Source of the DNA: Coriobacteriia bacterium
Lineage (GTDB): Bacteria > Actinomycetota > Coriobacteriia > Anaerosomatales > SLCP01
DNA length: 62,353 bases
Direction of reading: 5' to 3'
Assembly: GCA_007121015.1 (NCBI GenBank)
Contig: SKMN01000006.1
Coordinates: 1 to 62,353 of the forward strand
A program made the translations under genes and the position numbers. Positions 52,822 to 61,010 of the stretch are shown in pieces; position 1 is the stretch's first letter; each line of letters starts with the position of its first letter. A model generated the notes under the pieces. The model made no database searches, was not told where the DNA came from, and worked only from the letters and a program-made list of their open reading frames with translations.

Positions 52822-53616
52822 TCACTCGTGAGCCGCAAGCAGCCGATCCGCGTTGTCGCCGAGGATCCCCGCGAGCTCGATACGGGTGAGGCCGAGCTCG
52901 CGTATCGAGGCGATCTCGGCGGCCGGGTCTGTCCACGGGCCGTCGGAGCCGAACAACACTCGTTCTGCACCGTGGTTGCGCACGAGCGCGAGGAATTCCT
53001 CGGCAGGCAGGTGCCCCGGCGTGTACGCGGTGTCGAGCCACACGTCGCGACCTGCGAGTGACTCGGCTACCGCGTCCCACTGGCGGAAGCCCCCCATGTG
53101 TGCGAGTACGACGGTCAAGCCTGGATGTGCGTCGAGGACCTCGGCGAAGGACCGCGCGGTGCCGCGCACCGTATCGAACCCGATGTCGGCGCCCGCGTGG
53201 AAGAAGGCGATCATCCGGTGCTCGGCCGCTACCGCCAGGATCGGCTGCATCCGGTCCTCGTGCGGCTCGAAGGACTGGTACTCGGGGTGCATCTTGAACC
53301 CGCGCAGGCCGAGCGAGCGCATGCGGGCGATCTCAGCGGCAGGATCGGGGAATCCAGGGTGCATCGCGCCGAACGGGACGATGCGGTCGGACGCGAGCGC
53401 GGCCACCCAGTCGTTGATGGCACGCACCTGGCCCGGCTTGGTCGCGACCGGCTGTACGACCGAGACCGCGATGGCGGCCTCGTCCATGGTGCCGAGAAGG
53501 CCCGCGACGGTGCCGTCGTAGTGAGCGGCGGTGTCGCCCTGGGCCTCGAGTGTGGCGATCGCTCCCGGAGCGATCGCATCGGGGAACGCATGGGTATGGA
53601 AGTCGATGATGCGCAT
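52822..53616 (-). CDS. Amidohydrolase-2 family metal-dependent hydrolase
   Basis: This 264-residue TIM-barrel hydrolase has the metal motif IIDFHTHAFPD at the N terminus, GFKMHPEYQSF, HAGADIGFDT, VLAHMGGFRQWD and the late aspartate in LFGSDGPWT. This is the layout of decarboxylase/hydrolases of the amidohydrolase-2 group; the substrate is unknown. The ATG at 53616 begins at the metal motif (MRIIDFH). It is convergent with the MoaD-like gene. Confidence 0.9.
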   Translation of the reverse strand: MRIIDFHTHAFPDAIAPGAIATLEAQGDTAAHYDGTVAGLLGTMDEAAIAVSVVQPVATKPGQVRAINDWVAALASDRIVPFGAMHPGFPDPAAEIARMRSLGLRGFKMHPEYQSFEPHEDRMQPILAVAAEHRMIAFFHAGADIGFDTVRGTARSFAEVLDAHPGLTVVLAHMGGFRQWDAVAESLAGRDVWLDTAYTPGHLPAEEFLALVRNHGAERVLFGSDGPWTDPAAEIASIRELGLTRIELAGILGDNADRLLAAHE

Positions 53617-53748
53617 AGCGGCAGGATAGCGCACTCACCTGGAAGCGCGTATGCTCTACGACCGTGCCTCGTGGCGACAGTGTCAGATGGTTGCAGGTCT
53701 GCGTACGGATGAGCGGCTGCCGGCGAGCGACGAAAGGCGGTGGGAACG

Positions 53749-54447
53749 ATGGCCGACCCCCAGAAGGAGCGGCAACAGTACGCGCTCCAGACGATCTTCT
53801 CGTTCTTCCTCGGCCTGATGGTGCTCGCGTTCATCGGCATCGGGGTCAACACGTTCTACCCCCAGCCCGAGCGGTTCGATTCGCCTGAGATCCAGGAACT
53901 CTTCCGCGAACAGGAATCGATCATGCGCAGGGGCCCCGAGCAGATGCTCCCGGTCGATGAAGAGCGGCTCGAGGAGATCCGGAGGGAGATCGAGGCCGCA
54001 CAGGCAGACATGGAGCAAGCCCGTCAGGTGTGGGCACGCAACACGAGCATCATACTCATCCTGTTCGCCACCATGGTGATGGGCATCTCGCTCGTGCGCA
54101 GCGAACAGTTGCGCGTCATCTCGAACGGACTGCTGCTCGGAGGCCTGTTCACGATGGTCTACGGCGTAGGATGGATCCTCTTCAGCGACGAATCGGTCGC
54201 GCGGTTCGCGGTCATCGTCTTCGCACTCCTCGTGACGCTCGCGCTCGGATATCTACGCTTCGTGCGCAGAACGATCGTCGGGACCACCGGTGCAGCGGCC
54301 ATCGACATCCCGGGAAGAGCCGTCGACGACAGTGCGCTGGCGTCCCTTTCTGCGCGGATCGAGGCGCTCGAGCGTCGCGCGGCAGCGGCGGCGGCCGCAC
54401 TCGGGCCCGCATCGACGGATAGTGAAGGCGACCGGGACGACGGGTGA
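53749..54447 (+). CDS. Membrane protein with coiled-coil segment
   Basis: This 232-residue protein of unknown family has an N-terminal membrane segment (TIFSFFLGLMVLAFIGIGV), an acidic coiled coil (about 55-95, RLEEIRREIEAAQADMEQAR) and three more membrane segments between about 98 and 170. A cytoplasmic tail with a short coiled coil and an alanine run follows (SLSARIEALERRAAAAAAALG). It may oligomerise through the coils. The ATG at 53749 follows GGTGGGA. The UroD-like gene follows by 38 bases. Confidence 0.8.
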   Translation: MADPQKERQQYALQTIFSFFLGLMVLAFIGIGVNTFYPQPERFDSPEIQELFREQESIMRRGPEQMLPVDEERLEEIRREIEAAQADMEQARQVWARNTSIILILFATMVMGISLVRSEQLRVISNGLLLGGLFTMVYGVGWILFSDESVARFAVIVFALLVTLALGYLRFVRRTIVGTTGAAAIDIPGRAVDDSALASLSARIEALERRAAAAAAALGPASTDSEGDRDDG

Positions 54448-54484
54448 GGTAGGCGGCGGTCGAACCGCCGGGTACAGTACCGGT

Positions 54485-55414
54485 ATGGAACAACACCCAC
54501 CCGAAGGCTTCCCGAGTGCCCTAGAGAGCACCCCGTGCTCCCAGCAACGGGTGTCGCTGCCAGACATCGTCGCCGCACGTCCCGATACGCCGGTGTTCGT
54601 TCCCGGAGGTCCGCCGCGCGCACCGTTCGACGGTCCGGGCCACCCTTCCTGGACGAACCCCGCCTATGCGCTGCATCACGCCCGCTCGTGGGACTCGGCG
54701 CTCGCCCTCGGCGCGATGCCTCCGCTCAAGGGGGCCGCTGCCCCCGAGGGGGGTGCGGGCGCGCGGTTCCTGGCGCGACTCGGCGAGTCCCTCGCCGAGC
54801 TTGCGGGATCGCCGCTCCCTCACGTCGCACAGGTGTGGGGGCCGATGACGATGGCGTCCACGCACGTCGGCACCGAGGCGTACCTCGCATCCTTGCGCAA
54901 CCCGGCCGAGGCACTCGCCCTGACCGACGCCGGCCTCGAGACCGCCCTCGTCTCGGTGAGGGTGGTGCTGCGGTCCCGGCCTACCGTGCTCTGGATCGCC
55001 GAACCACTCGCAGCGATCGTCGACCCCGGAGCGCTCCAGCTGCTCTGGCCGCACACGATGCGCCGGCTGATGGCCGAGGCGAGGGCGGTGGGGGCCGAGC
55101 CCGTCGTCCACGTGAGCGGGTCAGCGGCACACGTGCTTCCGATCGCCGCCCGTCTCGGAGTGGCGGGCGTCTCCATCACCGCGGACACCCCGCTCGCCAC
55201 CGCACGCAAGCTCCTGCCCGCACATGCGGTGGTGTTCGGGAACCTCGACTCCATGCGCCTCCTCGACCGCGACGAGGAGTGGCTTTCTGCGGCGGCACGC
55301 CGGATGGTGGAAGAGATGCGAGGGCGCCCGTTCGTCCTCACCCCCGGCTCAGCGATACCGCCACACACGTCTGTCGAACGGCTCGCGGCGTTCGTGGATG
55401 CCGTACGAGGATAG
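54485..55414 (+). CDS. UroD/MtaA-like protein lacking the zinc cysteines
   Basis: This 309-residue protein has the uroporphyrinogen decarboxylase/cobamide methyltransferase barrel: VWGPMTMAST, LWIAEPLAAIVDP, EPVVHVSGSAAHVLPIAARLG, VVFGNLD and FVLTPGSAIPPHTSVERL. MtaA/MtbA-type methyltransferases bind zinc through His-x-Cys and a later Cys. Here the positions read H209-V-S211 and S289, so both cysteines are serine. The arginines of true UroD are not seen at the N terminus. A catalytic role is uncertain; corrinoid handling or a different ligand is possible. Confidence 0.75.
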   Translation: MEQHPPEGFPSALESTPCSQQRVSLPDIVAARPDTPVFVPGGPPRAPFDGPGHPSWTNPAYALHHARSWDSALALGAMPPLKGAAAPEGGAGARFLARLGESLAELAGSPLPHVAQVWGPMTMASTHVGTEAYLASLRNPAEALALTDAGLETALVSVRVVLRSRPTVLWIAEPLAAIVDPGALQLLWPHTMRRLMAEARAVGAEPVVHVSGSAAHVLPIAARLGVAGVSITADTPLATARKLLPAHAVVFGNLDSMRLLDRDEEWLSAAARRMVEEMRGRPFVLTPGSAIPPHTSVERLAAFVDAVRG

Positions 55415-55461
55415 CCTCCGCACGGTGCGCGGCGGGCGCAGGCGGCGCCGTGCTCCGCGCC

Positions 55462-55692
55462 TCAGTCCTGTGTCTCGACCTCACCGACCTCGCGAAGGAG
55501 CACCGGCACGCCGTCGACGTGCTCGGGCAGCGTGGCCCGGAGCTTCGCAGGCGCGCACGCGACGCCAACGACGATCGCCTCCCGGCCGTCCTGGTCGAGC
55601 CCGAGTCCGACCGACACGACGCCGCGCACGCGCATCAACTCGGCGGTCGCCCGCGCGAGCGCTCGTTCCCGCTGTCCCTGCGTACCGCTCAC
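55462..55692 (-). CDS. Small protein co-translated with the trypsin-like gene
   Basis: This 76-residue protein starts at a GTG that overlaps the stop of the upstream trypsin-like gene (GTGA). It has a helix-strand pattern (ERALARATAELMRVRGVVSVGLGLD, then EAIVVGVACAPAKLRATLPEHVDGVPVLLREVG) that resembles the N-terminal domain of that same neighbour and of Nal1-like proteins, where a short strand-rich segment recognises the protease. I infer that it binds the trypsin-like protein. No family name is offered. Confidence 0.65.
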   Translation of the reverse strand: MSGTQGQRERALARATAELMRVRGVVSVGLGLDQDGREAIVVGVACAPAKLRATLPEHVDGVPVLLREVGEVETQD

Positions 55693-56684
55693 AGCGTCAC
55701 CTCGAGCGCGTCGATGACGTGTTCGATGCGGTTGCAGAGCGTGGTCGCGTCGCTCCCCGCGAACAGCAGGCCGACCGCCCTGCCCGCTTCGTCGACCACG
55801 AGCGAGCCGCTGTCGCCCCCCTGGCTCATCGGCCCCGCCATGAGTTGGTCGGTGAAGCGCGCGGTCCGCGTGCCCACGAGCACGTTCGCCGTGACGTGGA
55901 CCTGCACGATCTCCCCGCTCGTCACGCCTGTCGTACGCCCGGACTTGCGCACCGCCATCCCGAGTTGGGCCGATGTCTGGCCTGTTACCGGCCCGATGCC
56001 GAGGACCTCCTCGGCCAGGAGACTGTCTTCCAGCGGGAGTGCGAGCGCCGCATCGACGAGGTTCTCGGGCACGCGCGTGCTCGACGCCGTGAACCGCGCT
56101 CCGCTGCCGAGAAAGCGCGCTACGCCGTTGAGCAGCCGCGTCGCGAGCCGGGCCGAGACGCACGTGCTCGGCCCGTCGGCCATCTCGATGGGCACGAACC
56201 GCTCGAGCACGCCGATGGCGTCTGCGGGGATGCGCCCGCCATCGTAGGCGGCCGGCTGAAGGACCGGGTCGCCCGGCTCGGCGGCGTTGGTGTTGGCGAG
56301 CACGTGGTTGTTGGAGAGTACGAACCGCTCGCCGCCGCGGCGCACCACACACCCGAACGTACCGGCGGTGACGTCCCGGTGGCCGACGCTCACGCCTCCC
56401 GGCGCAGGGCGATGTCGCTCACGATGTGCCGCCGAGAGCAGGCGCAGCGGACCGGTCTCCACGACATCGGTGGGCACGCCAGCGAGCGTGCGCGGGACGA
56501 TGTCCGACGAGGCGAGCTCGGCGAGCGGCACCTTGCGCTCCACCGAACACACGATGCCCACCTCACCCGTGCGCACGGCGCCGGTCTGCTTGAAGCCGAC
56601 CCCCGTAGCGACGACGTTCCTTCGGCCGAGCAGGGTCTCCCGCGACAAATCGAGTGTCGCGGCCACCTCGCGGATGTCGTGCAT
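55689..56684 (-). CDS. Trypsin-like (Nal1-type) serine peptidase-fold protein
   Basis: This 331-residue protein has a trypsin fold with the histidine in FVLSNNHVLANTNAAEPGDPV, an aspartate in NLVDAALALP and the serine in QGGDSGSLVVDEAG; the whole triad is present. An N-terminal segment (VVATGVGFKQTG) precedes it. No signal peptide is seen, unlike secreted trypsins. The ATG at 56684 follows GGGAGGGG. Its GGGTAT promoter is back-to-back with that of ku. Confidence 0.85.
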   Translation of the reverse strand: MHDIREVAATLDLSRETLLGRRNVVATGVGFKQTGAVRTGEVGIVCSVERKVPLAELASSDIVPRTLAGVPTDVVETGPLRLLSAAHRERHRPAPGGVSVGHRDVTAGTFGCVVRRGGERFVLSNNHVLANTNAAEPGDPVLQPAAYDGGRIPADAIGVLERFVPIEMADGPSTCVSARLATRLLNGVARFLGSGARFTASSTRVPENLVDAALALPLEDSLLAEEVLGIGPVTGQTSAQLGMAVRKSGRTTGVTSGEIVQVHVTANVLVGTRTARFTDQLMAGPMSQGGDSGSLVVDEAGRAVGLLFAGSDATTLCNRIEHVIDALEVTL

Positions 56685-56720
56685 GCGTGCCCCTCCCGAT
56701 CGATCAGCCACCCATATGGG

Positions 56721-56767
56721 ATACCCGGAAGGAGCCGGTGGGTCACGGCACGGCGGGTCACGGGTAT
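56721..56767. promoter_or_regulatory. Divergent GGGTAT promoters of the trypsin-like gene and ku
   Basis: Rightwards, GTCACG (56742-56747), 14 bases and GGGTAT (56762-56767) precede ku. Leftwards, GTGACC (56746-56741), 14 bases and GGGTAT (56726-56721) precede the trypsin-like gene. The two minus-35 boxes overlap by five bases. The spacing and GGGTAT core fit sigma-B/sigma-F-family promoters (GNNT-N14-16-GGGTAT), although the minus-35 T is not kept. Confidence 0.55.
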
Positions 56768-56807
56768 CTACTCATCCATCGTGTGCAGTCAGCAACAGGA
56801 GGCTACC

Positions 56808-57629
56808 ATGCCCCACGCGATCTGGAAGGGCTCGATCTCGTTCGGCCTGGTGACCATCCCGGTCACCCTCTATCCCGCCGAGGAGCGCCACGACCTGTCG
56901 TTCCGCATGCTTGACGGACGCGACATGACGCCCGTGAAGCAGCGGCGGGTCAACGAACGCACCGGCGAAGAGGTGCCGTGGGAGGAGGTCGTCAAGGGCT
57001 ACGAACTCGACAACGGACGCTACGTGGTGGTCACCGATGAAGACTTCCGCGCGGCCGATGTCCAGGCCACGCAGACCATCGACGTGCTCGCCGCCGTCTG
57101 CGCCGACGAGATCGACCCCGCCTACTTCGACAAGCCCTACCACCTCGAGCCCACGCGCGCCGGCCGCAAGGCCTACACGCTGCTCCGCGAAACGCTGAGT
57201 CGAGCCGACCGCGTCGCGCTCGCCAAGGTCGTGATCCGCACCCGGCAGCACCTTGCCGCCCTCGTCCCCGACGGGCCGCTGCTGCTGCTCGAGATCGTAC
57301 GCTACCCGCACGAGTTGCGCTCCGCCGAGGGTCTCGACCTGCCACCCGCCGACGCCGCGGAGGCCGGCGTCACCGAGTCCGAGCTCGCGATGGCCGCCCA
57401 GCTCGTCGAGACCATCTCGCGCCCGTTCGACCCGGGTGCCGAGGAGTACCGGGACACGTACCGTGACGCACTGCTCGCCCTCATCGAGCGCAAGGCCGCT
57501 GGTGGGGAGGTCGCTGAGGCACCCGAACCTCCGCCCGAGGAGGCGGTCGAGGACGCCGAGGGCGAGGTCGTCGACATCACCGAGCTCCTGCGCGCAAGCC
57601 TCGAAGCCGCACGGGCACGGGAGGCGTGA
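56808..57629 (+). CDS. ku: Prokaryotic Ku protein
   Basis: This 273-residue protein is the homodimeric DNA-end-binding factor of non-homologous end joining. The opening HAIWKGSISFGLVTIPVTLYPA, then RVNERTGEEVPWEEVVKGYE, LDNGRYVVVTDEDF and YFDKPYHLEP are family signatures. An acidic C-terminal extension follows, with EEAVEDAEGEVVDITELLRAS. ACAGGAGG lies before the ATG. ligD follows with a four-base overlap. Confidence 0.97.
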   Translation: MPHAIWKGSISFGLVTIPVTLYPAEERHDLSFRMLDGRDMTPVKQRRVNERTGEEVPWEEVVKGYELDNGRYVVVTDEDFRAADVQATQTIDVLAAVCADEIDPAYFDKPYHLEPTRAGRKAYTLLRETLSRADRVALAKVVIRTRQHLAALVPDGPLLLLEIVRYPHELRSAEGLDLPPADAAEAGVTESELAMAAQLVETISRPFDPGAEEYRDTYRDALLALIERKAAGGEVAEAPEPPPEEAVEDAEGEVVDITELLRASLEAARAREA

Positions 57630-60166
57630 GCGTGGCGTCGCTCGACGAGTACCGGCGCAAGCGCGATTTCGCGAAGACCGCGGAGCCCTCGGGGGGTGGG
57701 GCGGGGGCGCGGAAGCCCAGTGCCGGTCGTGGCCGCGGACAGAGCGAGAGCGATGGCGGCCTGTCGTTCGTGGTACACAAGCACGCGGCGCGGCGTCTCC
57801 ACTACGACCTTCGCCTCGAACTCGAGGGCGTCTTGCTCTCGTGGGCGGTGCCCAAAGGCCCGAGCCTCGACCCGACCGACAAGCGGCTTGCCATGCACGT
57901 CGAGGACCACCCGCTCGACTACGCGCCGTTCGAGGGGACGATACCGCCCGGCGAGTACGGCGCGGGCGCGGTGATCGTGTGGGACCGCGGCACGTGGCGC
58001 CCCCTCGACGAAGGACCGGCCGAGGCACGCGCAGCCCTTGAGGAGGGGACGCTCAAATTCGAATTGGCCGGCGAGAAGCTCGCCGGGGCCTGGATGCTCG
58101 TGCGGATGAAGCCGCGCCCGGGCGAGAGCGGCGAGGCGTGGCTGCTCATCAAGGAGCGAGACGCGCACGCACGTCCGCGCGACGAGTACGACGTACTCGA
58201 CGCGCGGCCCGAGAGCGTGGCGAGCGGGCGGACGGTCGAGGAGGTGGCGTCCGCGGGGGCGGGGGCCGCGGGCTCGCGAACGGAACCGCCCGGCCCGGCC
58301 CCCGCCCCCGCGGACGTGCCGGTGCAGCTCGCCACGCTCTCGGCGGCGCCGCCTACAGGCACCCGCTGGCTGCACGAGGTCAAGTACGACGGCTATCGCC
58401 TGCGGATCGCGCTCGCCGGCGGCGGCGCGCGCGTGCTCACGCGAGGCGGCGAGGAGTGGACCGACCGCTTCCCCGAGCTCGCCGCCGCTGCTCGCAACCT
58501 GCCCGCGACAGACGCGCTCCTCGACGGCGAGGCGGTCGTCTTCGGCGAGCACGGCGTCCCCGATTTCGGCGCCCTCCAGGACGCGCTGAGCACGGGCGAC
58601 TCGTCGCGCATCATCTACCTCGCCTTCGATGTGCTCCATCTCGACGGCCGCGACCTGCGTGGCGAGCCGCTCCTGGAACGCAAACGCCTCCTGGGCGAAC
58701 TTCTCGGCAGCGCCGGACCCGACTCCCCGCTCCGCTTCGCCGACCACGTCGAGGGCCGCGGTACAGACTTCCTCGCGGCGGCATGCTCGCTCGGCCTCGA
58801 GGGCGCCATCTCCAAGCGCGCCGATGCCCCCTACCGCCCCGGGCGCACGAGCGACTGGCGCAAGACCCGCTGTGCGCACCGTCAGGAGTTCGTGGTCGCC
58901 GGCGCCACGGCACCCCGTGGATCGCGCCGTGGTTTCGGCGCGCTCCTCCTCGGCGTATACACGGATGAGGGGGAGCTCGCGTACGCCGGGCGCGTGGGCA
59001 GCGGATTCCGCGAACGCGACCTCGAAGTCATCGGGCGGCTGCTCGTACAGCTCGAGACGTCCGACCCTCCACTCGCCGACCCGCCCTCGATCCCCGGCCG
59101 TTCCATACGCTGGGTGCGCCCGGAGTTAGTGGTGGAGGTCGAGTTCGCCGAGTGGACCGCGGCCGGCCTGCTGCGCCAACCGCGATTCCTCGGCATGCGC
59201 GAGGACCGCGATCCGCGCACGGTGCGCCGCGAAGAGCCCGCGCAGAGCACCGAGACCGCCCCCGTCCCTACCCCCGCTCCGCGCACGGCTCGTCTCACCA
59301 GCCCGAACAAGGCGCTCTTCCCGGCAGGCGACACCCCAGGAAGCTCCGCCGTCACCAAGGCCGACCTCGCCGCGTACTACCGCGAGGTCGCGCCCGCGAT
59401 GCTGCCGCACCTCGCCGGCCGTCCCCTCTCGGTCGTGCGCTGCCCGCACGGGCGCACCGGTGAGTGCTTCTTCCAGAAGCATCCCGACCGCGGGTTCCCT
59501 CGGCAGCTGCACACCTTAGACGTGGTCGAACGCAGCGGCGAGAGCGCCATCTACTTCTATCTCGATGACGCCGACGGCCTCATCGCCCTCGTCCAGCTCG
59601 GCGTGCTCGAGATCCACGCGTGGAACAGCGTCCACACCGCCCCGGACACCCCCGACCGAATCGTGTTCGACCTCGACCCCGGACCCGGAGTGGAGCCGGA
59701 CGAGGTGCGCGCGGCTGCGTTCACCGTACGCGACACTCTCGCAGAGCTCGGCCTCACGGGGTTCGTCAAGACGACCGGCGGGCACGGCCTCCACGTCGTC
59801 GCGCCCATCGTGCCCGACCCGGCGCACGACTACGACACGGTCCGGGCGTTCGCACGCGAAGTGGTCGACCACCTTGCCGCCGCAGAGCCCGAGCGATTCA
59901 CCGCGCGCATGGCGAAGTCTGCGCGGCCGGGCAGGATCTTCGTCGACTACCTGCGCAACGCCCACGGCGCCACCGCGATCGCCGCCTACTCGACGAGGGC
60001 ACGTCCCGGCGCGCCCGTGGCCGTGCCGCTGACGTGGGAGGAGCTGGCCGAGGAGTTCTCACCGCTCGCGCTCGACGTGCACACGGTGCCCGAGCGGCTC
60101 ACAGCGCTCGACGGCGCAGACCCGTGGGACGGATACGAGGCTGCCCGATCGCCCCTCAGCGCCTGA
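57626..60166 (+). CDS. ligD: Multifunctional DNA ligase LigD
   Basis: This 846-residue end-joining enzyme has three domains in the order phosphoesterase, ligase, polymerase. The phosphoesterase (about 1-190) has HKHAARRLHYDLRLE and HPLDYAPFEGTIPPGEYG. The ATP-dependent ligase has the adenylated lysine K253 in HEVKYDGYRLR and GEAVVFGE. The primase-polymerase (about 560-840) has NKALFPAGD, the metal aspartates in VFDLDPGPGV and TTGGHGLHVV. Mycobacterial LigD has the polymerase first; this order is as in Pseudomonas. The start is GTG overlapping the ku stop. Confidence 0.97.
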   Translation: MSVASLDEYRRKRDFAKTAEPSGGGAGARKPSAGRGRGQSESDGGLSFVVHKHAARRLHYDLRLELEGVLLSWAVPKGPSLDPTDKRLAMHVEDHPLDYAPFEGTIPPGEYGAGAVIVWDRGTWRPLDEGPAEARAALEEGTLKFELAGEKLAGAWMLVRMKPRPGESGEAWLLIKERDAHARPRDEYDVLDARPESVASGRTVEEVASAGAGAAGSRTEPPGPAPAPADVPVQLATLSAAPPTGTRWLHEVKYDGYRLRIALAGGGARVLTRGGEEWTDRFPELAAAARNLPATDALLDGEAVVFGEHGVPDFGALQDALSTGDSSRIIYLAFDVLHLDGRDLRGEPLLERKRLLGELLGSAGPDSPLRFADHVEGRGTDFLAAACSLGLEGAISKRADAPYRPGRTSDWRKTRCAHRQEFVVAGATAPRGSRRGFGALLLGVYTDEGELAYAGRVGSGFRERDLEVIGRLLVQLETSDPPLADPPSIPGRSIRWVRPELVVEVEFAEWTAAGLLRQPRFLGMREDRDPRTVRREEPAQSTETAPVPTPAPRTARLTSPNKALFPAGDTPGSSAVTKADLAAYYREVAPAMLPHLAGRPLSVVRCPHGRTGECFFQKHPDRGFPRQLHTLDVVERSGESAIYFYLDDADGLIALVQLGVLEIHAWNSVHTAPDTPDRIVFDLDPGPGVEPDEVRAAAFTVRDTLAELGLTGFVKTTGGHGLHVVAPIVPDPAHDYDTVRAFAREVVDHLAAAEPERFTARMAKSARPGRIFVDYLRNAHGATAIAAYSTRARPGAPVAVPLTWEELAEEFSPLALDVHTVPERLTALDGADPWDGYEAARSPLSA

Positions 60167-60178
60167 GAGGCGAGCAGA

Positions 60179-60409
60179 TCACTCCTTGCGACGCCACTCG
60201 CCGTCTTCGCCCTTCTCGTAGCGCTGTTTCACAGCGGCCCAGGCGACACGGTGGGCCGTTTCCTCACGGTCGCTGTCGCCACGCCGCTCTTCGGGATCCT
60301 CGTATTGGTCCCACGCACTGTTGAATGCCTCCTTGTAGATGTCTTGCGCATGGGCCGGAAGGTTGTCCTTCACACCGGAAGGCAACTCCGACTTCGACTC
60401 GTATGGCAC
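60179..60409 (-). CDS. ChaB-family small protein
   Basis: This 76-residue acidic protein matches ChaB: PYESKSELPSGVKDNLPAHAQDIYKEAFNSA, then a tail with AHRVAWAAVKQRYEK. ChaB was named for a link to cation transport in E. coli but its function is unclear. The GTG at 60409 has GGGGAGG eight bases upstream. It is convergent with ligD and has a GGGTATCTACTC box identical to that of ku. Confidence 0.88.
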   Translation of the reverse strand: MPYESKSELPSGVKDNLPAHAQDIYKEAFNSAWDQYEDPEERRGDSDREETAHRVAWAAVKQRYEKGEDGEWRRKE

Positions 60410-60463
60410 TACAAGCACCTCCCCGTAACCCCCCGCCCGGATCCGATCGCCATACGGGAGTAG

Positions 60464-60469
60464 ATACCC
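60464..60469 (-). promoter_or_regulatory. GGGTAT minus-10 box of chaB
   Basis: On the minus strand GGGTATCTACTC (60469-60458) is identical over 12 bases to the box before ku. CGGTCC lies 14 bases upstream as a weak minus-35. The start would be near 60457, about 48 bases before the chaB GTG. Confidence 0.5.
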
Positions 60470-60543
60470 GGTGCGGCTGTCCTGGACCGGACGCCGGCTA
60501 CGACGAGGGGATGCGAACGCGAGGCCAGGTACTCCGTGACAGC

Positions 60544-60885
60544 TCACTCGAAGCTCACGATATCGGGGACTGTGAGCGTGAACGTCGATCCGGCGCCTGG
60601 AGTACTGCGTACCGTTATGTCACCGCCGACCATGTACGCATACTGTTGAGAGATCGTGAGCCCGAGCCCGGTACCCTTCGGCTTGACACCGAATCCGGTC
60701 TCGAACTGGGTGAACGCATCGAACACATGCGGGACGTCATCGCCGGCGATGCCAGGCCCCGAATCCTTGACCGAGAACACCGCACTGCCGTCAGCCCGTC
60801 GCTCGAGCCTCACCACGATCGCACCCGCCTCGGCCTCTGGTGGGGCACTGCGCTTGAGTCGGGCGGCGATGGCTGACTCATCAAC
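60544..60885 (-). pseudogene. Histidine-kinase ATPase-domain remnant
   Basis: The frame encodes only the end of a histidine kinase: FSVKDSGPGIAGDDVPHVFDAF (G1 box), GTGLGLTISQQYAYMVGGDI (G2 box) and the closing SSTFTL-type strand GAGSTFTLTVPD. The N box, dimerisation domain and phospho-histidine are missing; residues upstream (ENLVDESAIAARLKRSAPP) are not kinase-like, and a TGA closes the frame at about 60900. A GTG at 60816 could start a 90-residue product. I read it as a truncated gene. Confidence 0.65.
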
Positions 60886-61010
60886 GAGATTCTCCGTTTC
60901 GAGTCAACAGCAGCGAAACAGAGCGCCCACGTCCTCCCCAGCACGACAAGCTAACGTCACTGGGACAAGCATACGTCAAACCGATGCCGGGAGACACCTG
61001 CGATGCCGGC

